NCBI GenBank assembly: GCA_040757335.1 | Contig: JBFLXB010000028.1 | Location: forward strand, 1 to 50,950 | From: Nitrospirota bacterium | Lineage (GTDB): Bacteria; Nitrospirota; Nitrospiria; 2-01-FULL-66-17 | Length of the DNA: 50,950 nucleotides | Direction of reading: 5' to 3' | Shown: positions 41,902 to 49,916 of the stretch, piece by piece | Layout of the letters: every line of letters starts with the position of its first letter | Position numbering within the stretch: position 1 is the first letter of the stretch | Notes under the pieces: model-generated | What the model saw: only the letters and a program-made list of their open reading frames with translations | Database searches by the model: none | Told to the model about the DNA's origin: nothing | Made by a program: the position numbers and the translations under genes

Positions 41902-41995
41902 CACGCGGTGACCCACGCAATGCCCTGTTCGAGGTAATCCCGCTTTCCACGGATATGCCTCATAAACAAGGCAGCGAGGGGACTCTTTGGCGAGC

Positions 41996-42286
41996 TTAGT
42001 GCTTCGACGGTTTCGGGGCGAGTGACAGGATCAGCTCAACACGATTTTTCACGCCATACTTTCGGTAAACGTGTTGAAGACGGACTTTCACGGTTTCCCC
42101 TGAGATGCCCAACTGGCTCGCGATCTCTCTGGTGTTCCGGCCGAGCGTGACGAGCTCAACGATCTCTTGCTCGCGCCGTGTCAAGCGAATCCGGAACAGC
42201 CAGGGAGCGGGGGCGGGGATTCCTCCGATTTCGCTTGCTTCGCAAAAAGGCCTCGTGGTAGGTTCGAGCCCGCACGTCGCGATCAT
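41996..42286 (-). CDS. Stand-alone LuxR-type HTH protein, 96 aa
   Basis: The C-terminal half is a clear LuxR/NarL DNA-binding domain: LTRREQEIVELVTLGRNTRE, IASQLGISGETVKVRLQHVY, RKYGVKNRVELILSLAP. The first 35 residues (MIATCGLEPTTRPFCEASEI) are unstructured and match no receiver or sensor. The ATG at 42286 has no good ribosome binding site; the frame continues upstream as the antisense of hflK, which is not coding. This may be a small regulator of the GerE type or the 3' remnant of a larger response regulator. It is divergent from hflK, starting 18 bases away. The stretch 41902-41995 holds nothing recognisable. Confidence 0.7.
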   Translation of the reverse strand: MIATCGLEPTTRPFCEASEIGGIPAPAPWLFRIRLTRREQEIVELVTLGRNTREIASQLGISGETVKVRLQHVYRKYGVKNRVELILSLAPKPSKH

Positions 42287-42304
42287 CGGGAGATGTGACG
42301 GACC

Positions 42305-43333
42305 ATGGTCTGGGAGCCTAGGGACTTGGGCGGCGGCAAGGCTGACTTGGAGCGGCAGTGGGCCGAGTTCCGGCAGCGCCTGCGGCGGTTCACCGGGTTT
42401 CGCGGCTGGACCCCGATCATCGGCCTGCTCATCGCCTTGTTGCTGGCCTGGCAAGGTTTCTACATTGTCGCGCCCGACGAGCAGGGCGTGGTCAAGCGCT
42501 TCGGCCGCGTGGTGCGGATCACGCCCCCCGGTCCCCACTTCAAAATCCCGCTCATCGAATCCGTGCTCATTCCGAAAGTCACGAAGCTGCATCGCATCGA
42601 AGTGGGATTTCGCTCGAACATCCAAGGCGGGACCACCACCGTGCCCCGCGAAGCCCTCATGCTCACCGGCGACGAGAACATCCTGAGCGTGGAACTGATC
42701 GTCCAGTTTCGCATCAAAGACGCGCAGGAGTTTCTCTTCAACGTGGCCGACATGGGCGAGACGATCATGAAGGCGACCGAGGCGGCGATCCGCCAGGTCA
42801 TCGGGCAGAGCCACATCGACGAGGCCCTGACCACGGGCAAGGCCGAAATTCAGGAAAGCACGCAAGCGTTGTTGCAGCAGATCCTCGATGACTATCACGC
42901 CGGAGTGCACGTGGCGGCGATTCAACTGCAGGACGTGGATCCGCCGGAGCAGGTGGTGGCGGCCTTCAAGGACGTGGCCAGCGCCAAAGAAGACAAGGAA
43001 AAACTCATCAACGAAGCGCAAGGCTACCGCAACGACATCATTCCCAAGGCCAAGGGCGAGGCCGCGCAAACCATCAACCAAGCCCAAGCCTATGCGCAGT
43101 CGCGAGTACGGCGCGCCGAGGGCGAAGCTGATCGGTTCAACAAGACCCTCAAGGAGTATCAACAGGCGAAGCCGATCATTCGAAAGCGGATCTATCTGGA
43201 AACGATGGAGGCTGTGTTGCCGGGGATGAACAAGGTGATTATTGACGGGAAGGTCGGCGACCGCACGCTGCCGTACCTCCCCCTCACGCGTGAACCGAAA
43301 CCATCGGGATCAAGGGGAGGCACCACGCCGTGA
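42305..43333 (+). CDS. hflK: FtsH protease modulator HflK
   Basis: The 342-residue product has a short cytosolic N-terminus, one membrane segment (about 36-53, WTPIIGLLIALLLAWQGFYI) and an SPFH/band-7 domain beginning VAPDEQGVVKRFGRVV. A long charged helix follows (EDKEKLINEAQGYRNDIIPK). HflK and HflC form a ring complex in the inner membrane that restrains the AAA protease FtsH. The E. coli-type Gly-rich N-terminus is shortened. It is coupled to hflC by a GTGA overlap. The ATG lies 12 bases after GGGAG, a loose spacing. Confidence 0.95.
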   Translation: MVWEPRDLGGGKADLERQWAEFRQRLRRFTGFRGWTPIIGLLIALLLAWQGFYIVAPDEQGVVKRFGRVVRITPPGPHFKIPLIESVLIPKVTKLHRIEVGFRSNIQGGTTTVPREALMLTGDENILSVELIVQFRIKDAQEFLFNVADMGETIMKATEAAIRQVIGQSHIDEALTTGKAEIQESTQALLQQILDDYHAGVHVAAIQLQDVDPPEQVVAAFKDVASAKEDKEKLINEAQGYRNDIIPKAKGEAAQTINQAQAYAQSRVRRAEGEADRFNKTLKEYQQAKPIIRKRIYLETMEAVLPGMNKVIIDGKVGDRTLPYLPLTREPKPSGSRGGTTP

Positions 43334-44190
43334 AGAAACAGGCGATCGCGCTGTGGGCAAGCGTGGCCATCGTGCTGTTGATCCTGCTCGGCGCCTCCCC
43401 ATTCTTCGTGGTGGACGTCACCCAGACCGCGATCGTCATCCAACTGGGCAAGCCGGTGCGCACCATCACCGAACCGGGGCTGAAGCTCAAGGTACCGTTG
43501 GTACAAAACGTCGTGTATTTCGACAAACGGCTGTTGGACTACGACGCGGTCTCGCAGGATGTGATCACCACCGACAAGAAGACCTTGCTGATCGACAACT
43601 ACGCCAAATGGCGAATCAAAGATCCGCTCAAAGTGTACGAGGCGTTTCAGACCCAACAAGGGGCGCTGGCGCGTCTGGACGACATCATCTACTCCGAACT
43701 TCGCGTCGAGTTGGGCCGGCACACGCTCTCCGAAATCGTGTCCCAGACGCGCTCGGTGCTCATGGAGACCGTGACCGCGCGCGCGAATGAAAAAGCGCTT
43801 CCCTACGGCATCGAGGTGGAAGACGTGCGGATCAAACGCGCGGACCTCCCGGAACAGAACGAGAAGGCCGTGTTCACCCGCATGCAAGCCGAACGAGAAC
43901 GGGAAGCCAAGCGGTACCGGTCCGAAGGGGCGGAAGAGGCCCAGAAGATCCGATCCGAAGCCGAAAAAGAACGGGAGATCCTGCTCGCCGAAGCCTATAA
44001 GACCGCGCAGGCGCTCATGGGCGGCGGCGACGCGCAGGCCTTCAAGACCTACTCGCAGGCCTACCGACAAGACCCCGACTTCTTCGAGTTCATGCGATCC
44101 ATGGAAGCCTACACTAAAGCCCTCGACAAAGACACCACCCTGGTGCTCAGCCCGGACTCCGAATTCTTCCGCTTCTTGAAGTCCAAGTAG
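43330..44190 (+). CDS. hflC: FtsH protease modulator HflC
   Basis: The 286-residue product has an N-terminal membrane segment (about 6-24) followed by an SPFH domain (VVDVTQTAIVIQLGKPVRTI, WRIKDPLKVYEAFQTQQGA) and a charged helical tail (RMQAEREREAKRYRSEGAEE). It closes with QAYRQDPDFFEFMRSMEAY, a conserved HflC end. It partners with HflK in the FtsH-regulating complex. The GTG start overlaps the hflK stop. The next gene begins about 100 bases later behind a possible separate promoter. Confidence 0.96.
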   Translation: MKKQAIALWASVAIVLLILLGASPFFVVDVTQTAIVIQLGKPVRTITEPGLKLKVPLVQNVVYFDKRLLDYDAVSQDVITTDKKTLLIDNYAKWRIKDPLKVYEAFQTQQGALARLDDIIYSELRVELGRHTLSEIVSQTRSVLMETVTARANEKALPYGIEVEDVRIKRADLPEQNEKAVFTRMQAEREREAKRYRSEGAEEAQKIRSEAEKEREILLAEAYKTAQALMGGGDAQAFKTYSQAYRQDPDFFEFMRSMEAYTKALDKDTTLVLSPDSEFFRFLKSK

Positions 44191-44235
44191 GACCGGCCCT
44201 AAGTCCGGAGATCCAGACCTCGGTTGCTGAGCCCC

Positions 44236-44265
44236 TTTTCCGTGCGGTAAGCCGCATAGTACAAT
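44236..44265 (+). promoter_or_regulatory. Possible promoter of the DUF883/YqjE unit
   Basis: TACAAT (44260-44265) is a good -10; the best -35 at suitable spacing is the weak TTTTCC (44236-44241), 18 bases away. The start codon at 44293 has GAGGAGG before it. Confidence 0.3.
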
Positions 44266-44292
44266 GCGGCGGTTTCGGCTGAGGAGGATCCG

Positions 44293-44616
44293 ATGGACGT
44301 TCCCACTGACGGACGGGACTCCGCGCAAGACAAGCTGGTTCAAGACTTTAAGGCCGTGATCGCGGACACGGAAGCATTGCTCAAAGCGACCGCGGGTGTC
44401 ACCGGCGAACAAATCGACGCGGCGAGGGCCGCACTCGAACATCGCGTGGCAGCCACCCAGAAGCAGCTCGCGGAGATGGAGGAAGGCCTGACCGAACACG
44501 CGAAAGCCGCGTACGAGGCCACCGACAAGCTGGTCCGGGAACATCCCTGGCCCGCGGTGGGGGTGGCCGCGGCGGTCGGGTTCTTGATCGGCGTGTTAAG
44601 TTCCCGGCGTGGATAA
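44293..44616 (+). CDS. DUF883 family protein (YqjD/ElaB-like)
   Basis: The 107-residue product is a long amphipathic helix (residues 10-75, LVQDFKAVIADTEALLKATA) followed by the conserved YEATDKLVREHPW segment and a C-terminal membrane anchor (AVGVAAAVGFLIGVLSSRRG). This is the YqjD/ElaB pattern; E. coli members are tail-anchored and associate with ribosomes in stationary phase. The ATG follows GAGGAGGATCCG. Its last codons overlap the next gene by eight bases. Confidence 0.92.
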   Translation: MDVPTDGRDSAQDKLVQDFKAVIADTEALLKATAGVTGEQIDAARAALEHRVAATQKQLAEMEEGLTEHAKAAYEATDKLVREHPWPAVGVAAAVGFLIGVLSSRRG

Positions 44617-45019
44617 GGCGGGCGACAGCGCGAGCGCAACCAGCCGCGATCACGCGGCGGGGCTGTTGGACTCGCTGCGGCGGTTCGTCGCCACGGTGCT
44701 CGACGTTCTCCAGACGCGGGTGGAGATCGTCGCCACCGAATTCGAAGAAGAGCGCGAGCGCCTGCGGGAACTGGTCGTGTTCGGCTTCTTCGCCCTGTTC
44801 TTCCTGGGCTTTGGGTTTCTTCTGTTGACATTGTTCATCGTGGTCCTGTTTTGGGACACCTACCGGGTGTACGCGGTCGGCGGCTTTGCCCTGCTCTATC
44901 TGGGCCTCGGAATCTTCTCGGCCGCGACATTGCGCCAACGACTCAAGACTCGGCCCCGCCTGTTCGCCACGACGCTGGCGGAGTTCACCAAGGACCGAGA
45001 ACGCCTGACGCGATCATGA
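44609..45019 (+). CDS. YqjE / phage-holin-superfamily membrane protein
   Basis: The 136-residue product has a helical N-terminus (LLDSLRRFVATVLDVLQTRV, then EEERERLREL) and two adjacent membrane segments (VVFGFFALFFLGFGFLLLTL and VYAVGGFALLYLGLGIFSAA). This matches the YqjE family (holin superfamily III). The GTG start overlaps the DUF883 gene by eight bases and the stop overlaps the next gene by four, giving the common yqjD-yqjE-yqjK-like order. A role in membrane homeostasis is inferred from that context. Confidence 0.9.
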   Translation: MDKAGDSASATSRDHAAGLLDSLRRFVATVLDVLQTRVEIVATEFEEERERLRELVVFGFFALFFLGFGFLLLTLFIVVLFWDTYRVYAVGGFALLYLGLGIFSAATLRQRLKTRPRLFATTLAEFTKDRERLTRS

Positions 45020-45312
45020 CTGAGCGGCTGGCAACCATCCGGCAACGGCGGGACGCGCTGGTGGCGCGAGCGGAGGCGCAACGAGACACCCTCGGCCGGC
45101 TGGGTCAGCGGTGGCGGACAGCCGTCTTCCTGGCGGACACCGGGCTCACGCTCGCGCGCGAGGTGCGCGCACATTGGGTCACGGTGGCCGCAGGAACCAC
45201 GCTGCTCACATGGATGGGCCGCGGCCGGCTGGGTGTTTGGGTCGGGCGAATCTGGATGGTCTGGTCCTTATATCGTTCTGTCTCTAAGCAACCGTCACGC
45301 ACGTCACCCTGA
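45016..45312 (+). CDS. YqjK-like small membrane protein
   Basis: The 98-residue product begins MTERLATIRQRRDALVARAE, the RR-rich helix seen at the start of YqjK-like proteins. It has one membrane-like segment (about 57-86, with VTVAAGTTLLTW and GVWVGRIWMVWSLY). The ATG overlaps the YqjE stop (ATGA). Position after DUF883 and YqjE supports the name more than the sequence does, as this family is poorly conserved. It is the last gene of the set. Confidence 0.65.
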   Translation: MTERLATIRQRRDALVARAEAQRDTLGRLGQRWRTAVFLADTGLTLAREVRAHWVTVAAGTTLLTWMGRGRLGVWVGRIWMVWSLYRSVSKQPSRTSP

Positions 45313-45376
45313 CGGCGCCCCCCGCGCGCATCGCAACGCCGCGACACATCGGATTGCCGAACAGCCCCTAAAAAAG

Positions 45377-45404
45377 TTGACACAGCCTGACCATCGGCTA
45401 CGCT
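45377..45404 (+). promoter_or_regulatory. Promoter of the lipoprotein/pseudopilin/GGDEF unit
   Basis: TTGACA (45377-45382), preceded by an A-run, then 16 bases and TACGCT (45399-45404). The GTG at 45454 with GGAG upstream follows within 50 bases. Confidence 0.45.
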
Positions 45405-45453
45405 CAGTCACGTCTCGATACATCGATTGCCACCATCCTGTCGGAGTGACGTC

Positions 45454-45882
45454 GTGCACGGTGGGAACAGGCATGGACGATTGCGGAAAATTGTAGCCCG
45501 TCCGATCCATCGCCGGTCGGTCTCTGTCCTGTTCGCACTCATCTTCGCTCTCGCGACCGCACCCGGTTGCAGCCGGTCGAGTAGCGACACGGTCCCCGAC
45601 GCTCTGCTGGGCGTGTGGACGACACCGGACCATCGATATTCGGGCCGTTTCCTTGAGTTCCGCCCCCATTTCGTAACATTCGGACTGGGAGAGGAGGGCC
45701 AGGCCGTTTACCCCGTGTCGTCCGTGGAATGGACCAGTGAGTCCGGCCAGTCCAGTTTTACCGTCTACTACGAGGGCGAAGACGGAAGCGAATACTCCGT
45801 CACGTTGTATCGCGCGCCGTTCGACGAGACCCTGGTGTTTAAGAATCAGCTTCAAACCCACTGGTTTCGCAAACGAACGTGA
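45454..45882 (+). CDS. Hypothetical lipoprotein
   Basis: The product of about 142 residues is not a family I recognise. A basic n-region (GRLRKIVARPIHRRS) and a hydrophobic core (VLFALIFALATAPGC) end in a lipobox-like cysteine. The rest is beta-rich: LLGVWTTPDHRYSGRFLEFR, VSSVEWTSESGQSSFTVYYE. This suggests a small lipocalin-like or META-like barrel, an impression only. The GTG at 45454 is chosen because GGAG lies eight bases before it. The stop overlaps the pseudopilin GTG (GTGA), so the two are coupled. Confidence 0.65.
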   Translation: MHGGNRHGRLRKIVARPIHRRSVSVLFALIFALATAPGCSRSSSDTVPDALLGVWTTPDHRYSGRFLEFRPHFVTFGLGEEGQAVYPVSSVEWTSESGQSSFTVYYEGEDGSEYSVTLYRAPFDETLVFKNQLQTHWFRKRT

Positions 45883-46409
45883 CCCCGCCCTCCGCTCGGT
45901 CCCCGGCCGGAAGACCTCCACGTGAAGGAGTCCCGGCAAGACTCATCACCGCAGCCCGAGCCAACCAGGCGGGCCTGACGCTGCTCGAACTCGTCCTGGT
46001 GGCGGGGCTGGTGTTTGTGCTCGCCGCGATCGCTGTTCCGGCGGCTCGGGATCACGTGGACCGAGCACGCCGGGCAAAGGCCATCGCCCACATCCACGAT
46101 CTTCAGGCCAAGCTGCTCCAGTTCCATGAGGACGCAGACCAATACCCAGATTCCCTGGCCGCAATTTCATGGACTGAACGCGATCCCTAGGGGAACCCGT
46201 ACCAATACCTCAAGATCGAAGGTGCTCCCCCCATCGTGATCGGACAGGCACGAAAAGACCAGTTCCTGGTTCCGCTCAATTCGACCTACGACCTCTACAG
46301 CATGGGCCCGGACGGAGACAGCAAGCCGCCGCTGAAAGCCAAGATGAGTCAGGACGACATCATCCGGGCCAACGACGGTCAATACATCGGCTTGGCAGCC
46401 GACTATTGA
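45879..46409 (+). pseudogene. Type II secretion / type IV pilus pseudopilin (GspG-like), interrupted by an amber codon
   Basis: Translation starts at a GTG overlapping the lipoprotein stop. After a leader of about 32 residues comes the prepilin site QAG followed by LTLLELVLVAGLVFVLAAIA, with Glu at +5. A helix follows, ending DQYPDSLAAISWTERDP. A TAG at 46188-46190 interrupts the frame, which then stays open for 72 codons: GNPYQYLKIEGAPPIV and YDLYSMGPDGD, classic GspG C-terminal blocks. GspG proteins read DPWGNPYQY here, so one change of the Trp codon TGG to TAG explains the break. It may be a real nonsense mutation, a sequencing error or read-through. The leader is longer than usual, and no other secretion gene is near. 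Confidence 0.85.
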
Positions 46410-46425
46410 CCCGCGAGAGCCGGCG

Positions 46426-49332
46426 GTGAAGATCGATCGGTCCTTCTTCAAGAGTATCGTCGCTCGACGGATCTTCCTGTTCTTCGCAATCTGCGCACTG
46501 GCGCCGATCCTCATCATGGGCGCTCTGATCCTGGGACAGGTCACCGATGCCCTCAACGACGAGACGGCCGATCACTTGCGCCAAACCACCCGATCCTTCG
46601 GGTTCGCGATCATCGAACGTCTCATGCTGGCGGCCGCAGAACTCCGATCCGCCAGTGCGGACGGTCCGGTCTCGGCAACAAACCTGGCACGCCGACTCAG
46701 TACCCGCTTTGACCAGTACACCCATCAGTGGTTCGATGCGGTCCTGGTCATCCCGGAGAACGAGTCGCCTGTTCTGGTCCGCGGGCCATCCGTTACACCG
46801 AGCGCCTTCCCCGTTCCAACCGCGGCGCAGACGGCGGACCTTGAATCCGGACGGACCGTCCTGTTCGTTCAGACAGAGATGAACCGCGTGTGGCTGTTGC
46901 GCGCAGCCGGCTCCCCGACACATCGCCGTCTCATTGCGGCCGCATCGGTCCGCCCAGACTACCTGTTCGCCGTGCTCGACCGCGACGCCCTCCCGGCAGG
47001 GACCGATGGCTGTGTCTTCACGACCGCACTCCACCCGCTCCATTGCAGCGACCCAAGTCTGTTGCCCCTTCCGACAAGCGTCTCGGAGCGATTGGTGGCG
47101 TCGGCCTCCGGCGATTTTCTGTGGCCTGGTCCCGGATCAGGCTACCTGGCAAGTTTCTGGTCGCTCTTTCTTCAAGCGGAATTTGCCGCCCCCAAGTGGG
47201 TTGTCGTGGCGGCCGAGTCTCGCATCGGGCTTGTCGGGCAGGTGTCGACGTTCCGACGGACGCTGACATCGACGGCACTGGTCGCCATCCTGATCGTCCT
47301 GTTGCTTAGCAGCCGTCACATCCGCAGCACCCTCCAGCCCATCGACGAGCTCCGAGAGGGGATGCGCCGACTGGTCAGGCGCAACTTCAAGGGCCGCGTG
47401 GAGGTGTCCAGTCGAGACGAGTTTGAGGAACTGGCACGAGCATTCAACGCGATGGCCGAAGAACTGGCAAGTCAGTTCAACACGATCGAGACGCTCGGCG
47501 ACGTTCAGCAAGCGATCCTAACCGCTCTGGATGCCAGAGGCGTGGTCGAAACCGCGATCCGACGCATTCACGAACTCTCCAACGCCGACTTCGTCGCGGC
47601 CATGTTGATCGACCAGGCGGCTATCAACCGAGGCCTCTTGTTCACCAGGCCCGATAGAACGTCGAACCGAATCCAGGTCGTCAGAACGAGTCTGCCTCAC
47701 GACGCCTTGCATTCGTTGGTAAGCAGCAGCCCTGCCGAGCAAGACCCTACCTCCCACGAACTCGCCTGGTTGGCGCATGCCCTGCCCGCTCTTGTCGCGT
47801 TCGTCGTCGTCCTGCCGCTGCGCGTCGGCGAGAATCCGGCCGGACTATTGATCTTGGGGTACCGTGACCGTACGGCTCGGACCATCGAGGACACTGCTCG
47901 AGCCCGACGGGTCGCCGATCAGATCTCAGTCGGGCTTTCGAGCGCCCGAATGGTCGAACAGGTCCACACCATGGCCTATTATGACCAGGTGACTGGCCTC
48001 CCGAATCGCCGATTGATGCACGATCGTCTGGACCTGGCGCTGCGTGTGGCCGCACAACACAAGCGACACGTCGCAGTCCTGTTCCTGGACCTGGACCAAT
48101 TCAAGCGCATCAACGACACCTTCGGTCATTCCAAAGGGGATCGGCTTCTCCAAGAACTGTCCAAACGTCTCGCCACGGTCGTCCGTCGCAGCGACAACGT
48201 CGGACGTCGCGATGCGGAGGGTCGCGATGCGGAGGGTCCCGTGGCGATGATCTCCAGACTCGGCGGCGACGAGTTCACGGTGGTGTTGACCGAGGTCACG
48301 CAGCCCGAGGATTCGGCTCTGGTCGCGCGGCGAATCCTGCAATCCTTGACCACGCCATTCTCACTGGATTCGGAGACCGTCCTGATCACCGCCAGCATCG
48401 GGATCAGCGTGTCTCCCGGCGACGGGGAGGACGCTGACACCTTGGTGAAGAACGCCGACACCGCGATGTATACTGTCAAAGACCAGGGCCGAAACGACTA
48501 TCGATTCTACAACGCCTCGATGAACGCCGCCCTGCTGGAGCGCCTGACCATCGAAAGCCGGCTACGCAAGGCCCTCGACGACGGCGCGTTGCGCCTGCAT
48601 TTCCAACCGCGGTGGGACATGACCACGGGAATGGTTGTGGGCATGGAAGCCCTGATCAGATGGCAAGACAGCGACCTGGGGACCGTGCCCCCGTCCCGGT
48701 TCATCTCCATCGCCGAGGAGTCGGGGCTCATCATTCCCATCGGCTCGTGGGTCCTCCGGACCGCCTGCGCGCAAGTGGCGGGTTGGCAGGCATCAGGTTA
48801 CGAACCCGTGCCTGTTGCAGTCAACGTGTCGGGCCGCCAATTCCAATCCGACGACTTTGTGGGACACGTGCGGACCGTCCTGAAGGAAGCCGGTTTACCC
48901 GCCCGCCTTCTGGGACTCGAACTGACCGAAAGCGTCCTGATGCGCAACGCGGACGCGAGCGCGGAGGCACTTCGCGGACTGAAGGCGCTCGGGGTCACGA
49001 TCGCGATCGACGATTTTGGGACCGGATATTCCTCCCTGAGCTACCTCAAACGGTTCCCGATCGACCATCTCAAAATCGACCAATCGTTCATCTGTGGTCT
49101 CCCCGCCAACGTGGATGACGCCGAAATCACGAGCGCCATCGTGGCGATGGCCCATCGCCTCAAGCTCCGCGTCGTCGCCGAAGGGGTGGAAACCGACGCC
49201 CAACGCGCGTGGCTCGCCAACGTAGGCTGCGATGAAATCCAGGGGTTCTTGGTGGGGAATCCCGTCCCCCCGGAGGAGGCGGTTCGATTTCTCGTCAACA
49301 GGGCGGGGCCGCCACTCAAATCGGCCGCCTGA
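46426..49332 (+). CDS. Membrane-bound HAMP-GAF-GGDEF-EAL protein (c-di-GMP turnover)
   Basis: The 968-residue product has a membrane segment (about 16-38), a periplasmic sensor domain of CACHE type (about 40-275), a second membrane segment (about 280-295) and HAMP (296-350). A GAF-like domain (about 370-525), GGDEF (about 535-715) and EAL (about 725-960) follow. The cyclase active site GGDEF is intact (SRLGGDEFTVVL). The phosphodiesterase domain has MEALIRW, ELTESVLM, IDDFGTGYSSLSYLKRF and AEGVET. Both activities are possible; which dominates cannot be told. A 15-bp duplication adds RDAEG just before the GGDEF strand. The GTG start lies 16 bases after the pseudopilin frame, with no strong SD. 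Confidence 0.93.
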   Translation: MKIDRSFFKSIVARRIFLFFAICALAPILIMGALILGQVTDALNDETADHLRQTTRSFGFAIIERLMLAAAELRSASADGPVSATNLARRLSTRFDQYTHQWFDAVLVIPENESPVLVRGPSVTPSAFPVPTAAQTADLESGRTVLFVQTEMNRVWLLRAAGSPTHRRLIAAASVRPDYLFAVLDRDALPAGTDGCVFTTALHPLHCSDPSLLPLPTSVSERLVASASGDFLWPGPGSGYLASFWSLFLQAEFAAPKWVVVAAESRIGLVGQVSTFRRTLTSTALVAILIVLLLSSRHIRSTLQPIDELREGMRRLVRRNFKGRVEVSSRDEFEELARAFNAMAEELASQFNTIETLGDVQQAILTALDARGVVETAIRRIHELSNADFVAAMLIDQAAINRGLLFTRPDRTSNRIQVVRTSLPHDALHSLVSSSPAEQDPTSHELAWLAHALPALVAFVVVLPLRVGENPAGLLILGYRDRTARTIEDTARARRVADQISVGLSSARMVEQVHTMAYYDQVTGLPNRRLMHDRLDLALRVAAQHKRHVAVLFLDLDQFKRINDTFGHSKGDRLLQELSKRLATVVRRSDNVGRRDAEGRDAEGPVAMISRLGGDEFTVVLTEVTQPEDSALVARRILQSLTTPFSLDSETVLITASIGISVSPGDGEDADTLVKNADTAMYTVKDQGRNDYRFYNASMNAALLERLTIESRLRKALDDGALRLHFQPRWDMTTGMVVGMEALIRWQDSDLGTVPPSRFISIAEESGLIIPIGSWVLRTACAQVAGWQASGYEPVPVAVNVSGRQFQSDDFVGHVRTVLKEAGLPARLLGLELTESVLMRNADASAEALRGLKALGVTIAIDDFGTGYSSLSYLKRFPIDHLKIDQSFICGLPANVDDAEITSAIVAMAHRLKLRVVAEGVETDAQRAWLANVGCDEIQGFLVGNPVPPEEAVRFLVNRAGPPLKSAA
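48206..48235 (+). repeat. Perfect 15-bp tandem duplication inside the GGDEF domain
   Basis: GTCGCGATGCGGAGG occurs twice in a row and adds one in-frame RDAEG unit. It lies in an insert of about 20 residues between SDNVG and the SRLGGDEF strand, where most GGDEF proteins have only a few residues. Confidence 0.85.
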
Positions 49333-49343
49333 CACGCCGCCGC

Positions 49344-49847
49344 TTACTGCACCGACGCGGCACGTTCCAGCGCAGCCAGGAACTCGGCGACGCCCGGATC
49401 ATCTGGCGCCGGCGACCACGGGGCAAAGACCCCGGTGTGTTTGGGCTTGTACGGGCCCTCCTTCACTTCTAAAAACACCGAACCCGGTGCTAGGCTGATA
49501 ATCGAGTGCCACACGCCGGCGGCAATCTCCACGCCATAGGTGCCGCGGCCGGGATCCAGCCGATGAATGTCCACGATCCGGCCGTCGTCATCAAAGACCA
49601 CCGCGGCCCCTCGGCCTCGCAGGCAGACGAACATTTCCCACTTGGGAGGATCCACGTGGCGGTGGGGCCGCACGTAGCTGCCGGGCTCAACAGCGTTGAG
49701 CAAGCGTTGGACCGGCTCCTCGTGTTGGTGAAAATTGTGGTTCATCCGCAGACGCGGATGGCGCGCCGCCTCGGCAGTGACGCGGTCCAGGAGTGCTTGA
49801 TCGATGCGGCGAATGTGTGCTGTCGCGGGGTACTCGGCGTCGCTCAT
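49344..49847 (-). CDS. WbuC-family cupin metalloprotein
   Basis: The 167-residue product starts with a helical part (IRRIDQALLDRVTAEAARHP) and the WbuC signature RMNHNFHQHEEPVQRLLNAV. A cupin barrel follows with metal ligands in RPHRHVDPPKWEMF and the later GVWHSIISL histidine. Family members are named for a gene in O-antigen clusters and are predicted to bind metal; the reaction is unknown. There are no O-antigen genes here: neighbours are a GGDEF/EAL gene (convergent) and a divergent TIGR01777 oxidoreductase. The ATG at 49847 gives a typical start. Confidence 0.88.
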   Translation of the reverse strand: MSDAEYPATAHIRRIDQALLDRVTAEAARHPRLRMNHNFHQHEEPVQRLLNAVEPGSYVRPHRHVDPPKWEMFVCLRGRGAAVVFDDDGRIVDIHRLDPGRGTYGVEIAAGVWHSIISLAPGSVFLEVKEGPYKPKHTGVFAPWSPAPDDPGVAEFLAALERAASVQ

Positions 49848-49916
49848 TGTTTCATCTTGCCGGGGCCTGACGTTTTGTGATTAGGTGAAGGGGCGTTGGG
49901 GGCTCGTGAGGTCAGC

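Noticed and set aside
42287-43162. Upstream part of the long minus-strand frame leading into the LuxR HTH
   Set aside because: It is antisense to hflK, which is certain; only the last 96 codons outside hflK encode a recognisable domain.
43192-44544. Minus-strand frame of 450 codons opposite hflC
   Set aside because: hflC on the plus strand has the full SPFH pattern; the reverse frame is Gly/Val/Leu-rich without a domain.
46188-46190. Amber codon as pyrrolysine or other recoding in the pseudopilin
   Set aside because: The position is a conserved tryptophan, one base from TGG, and no recoding element or pyl gene is visible; nonsense mutation or error is simpler.
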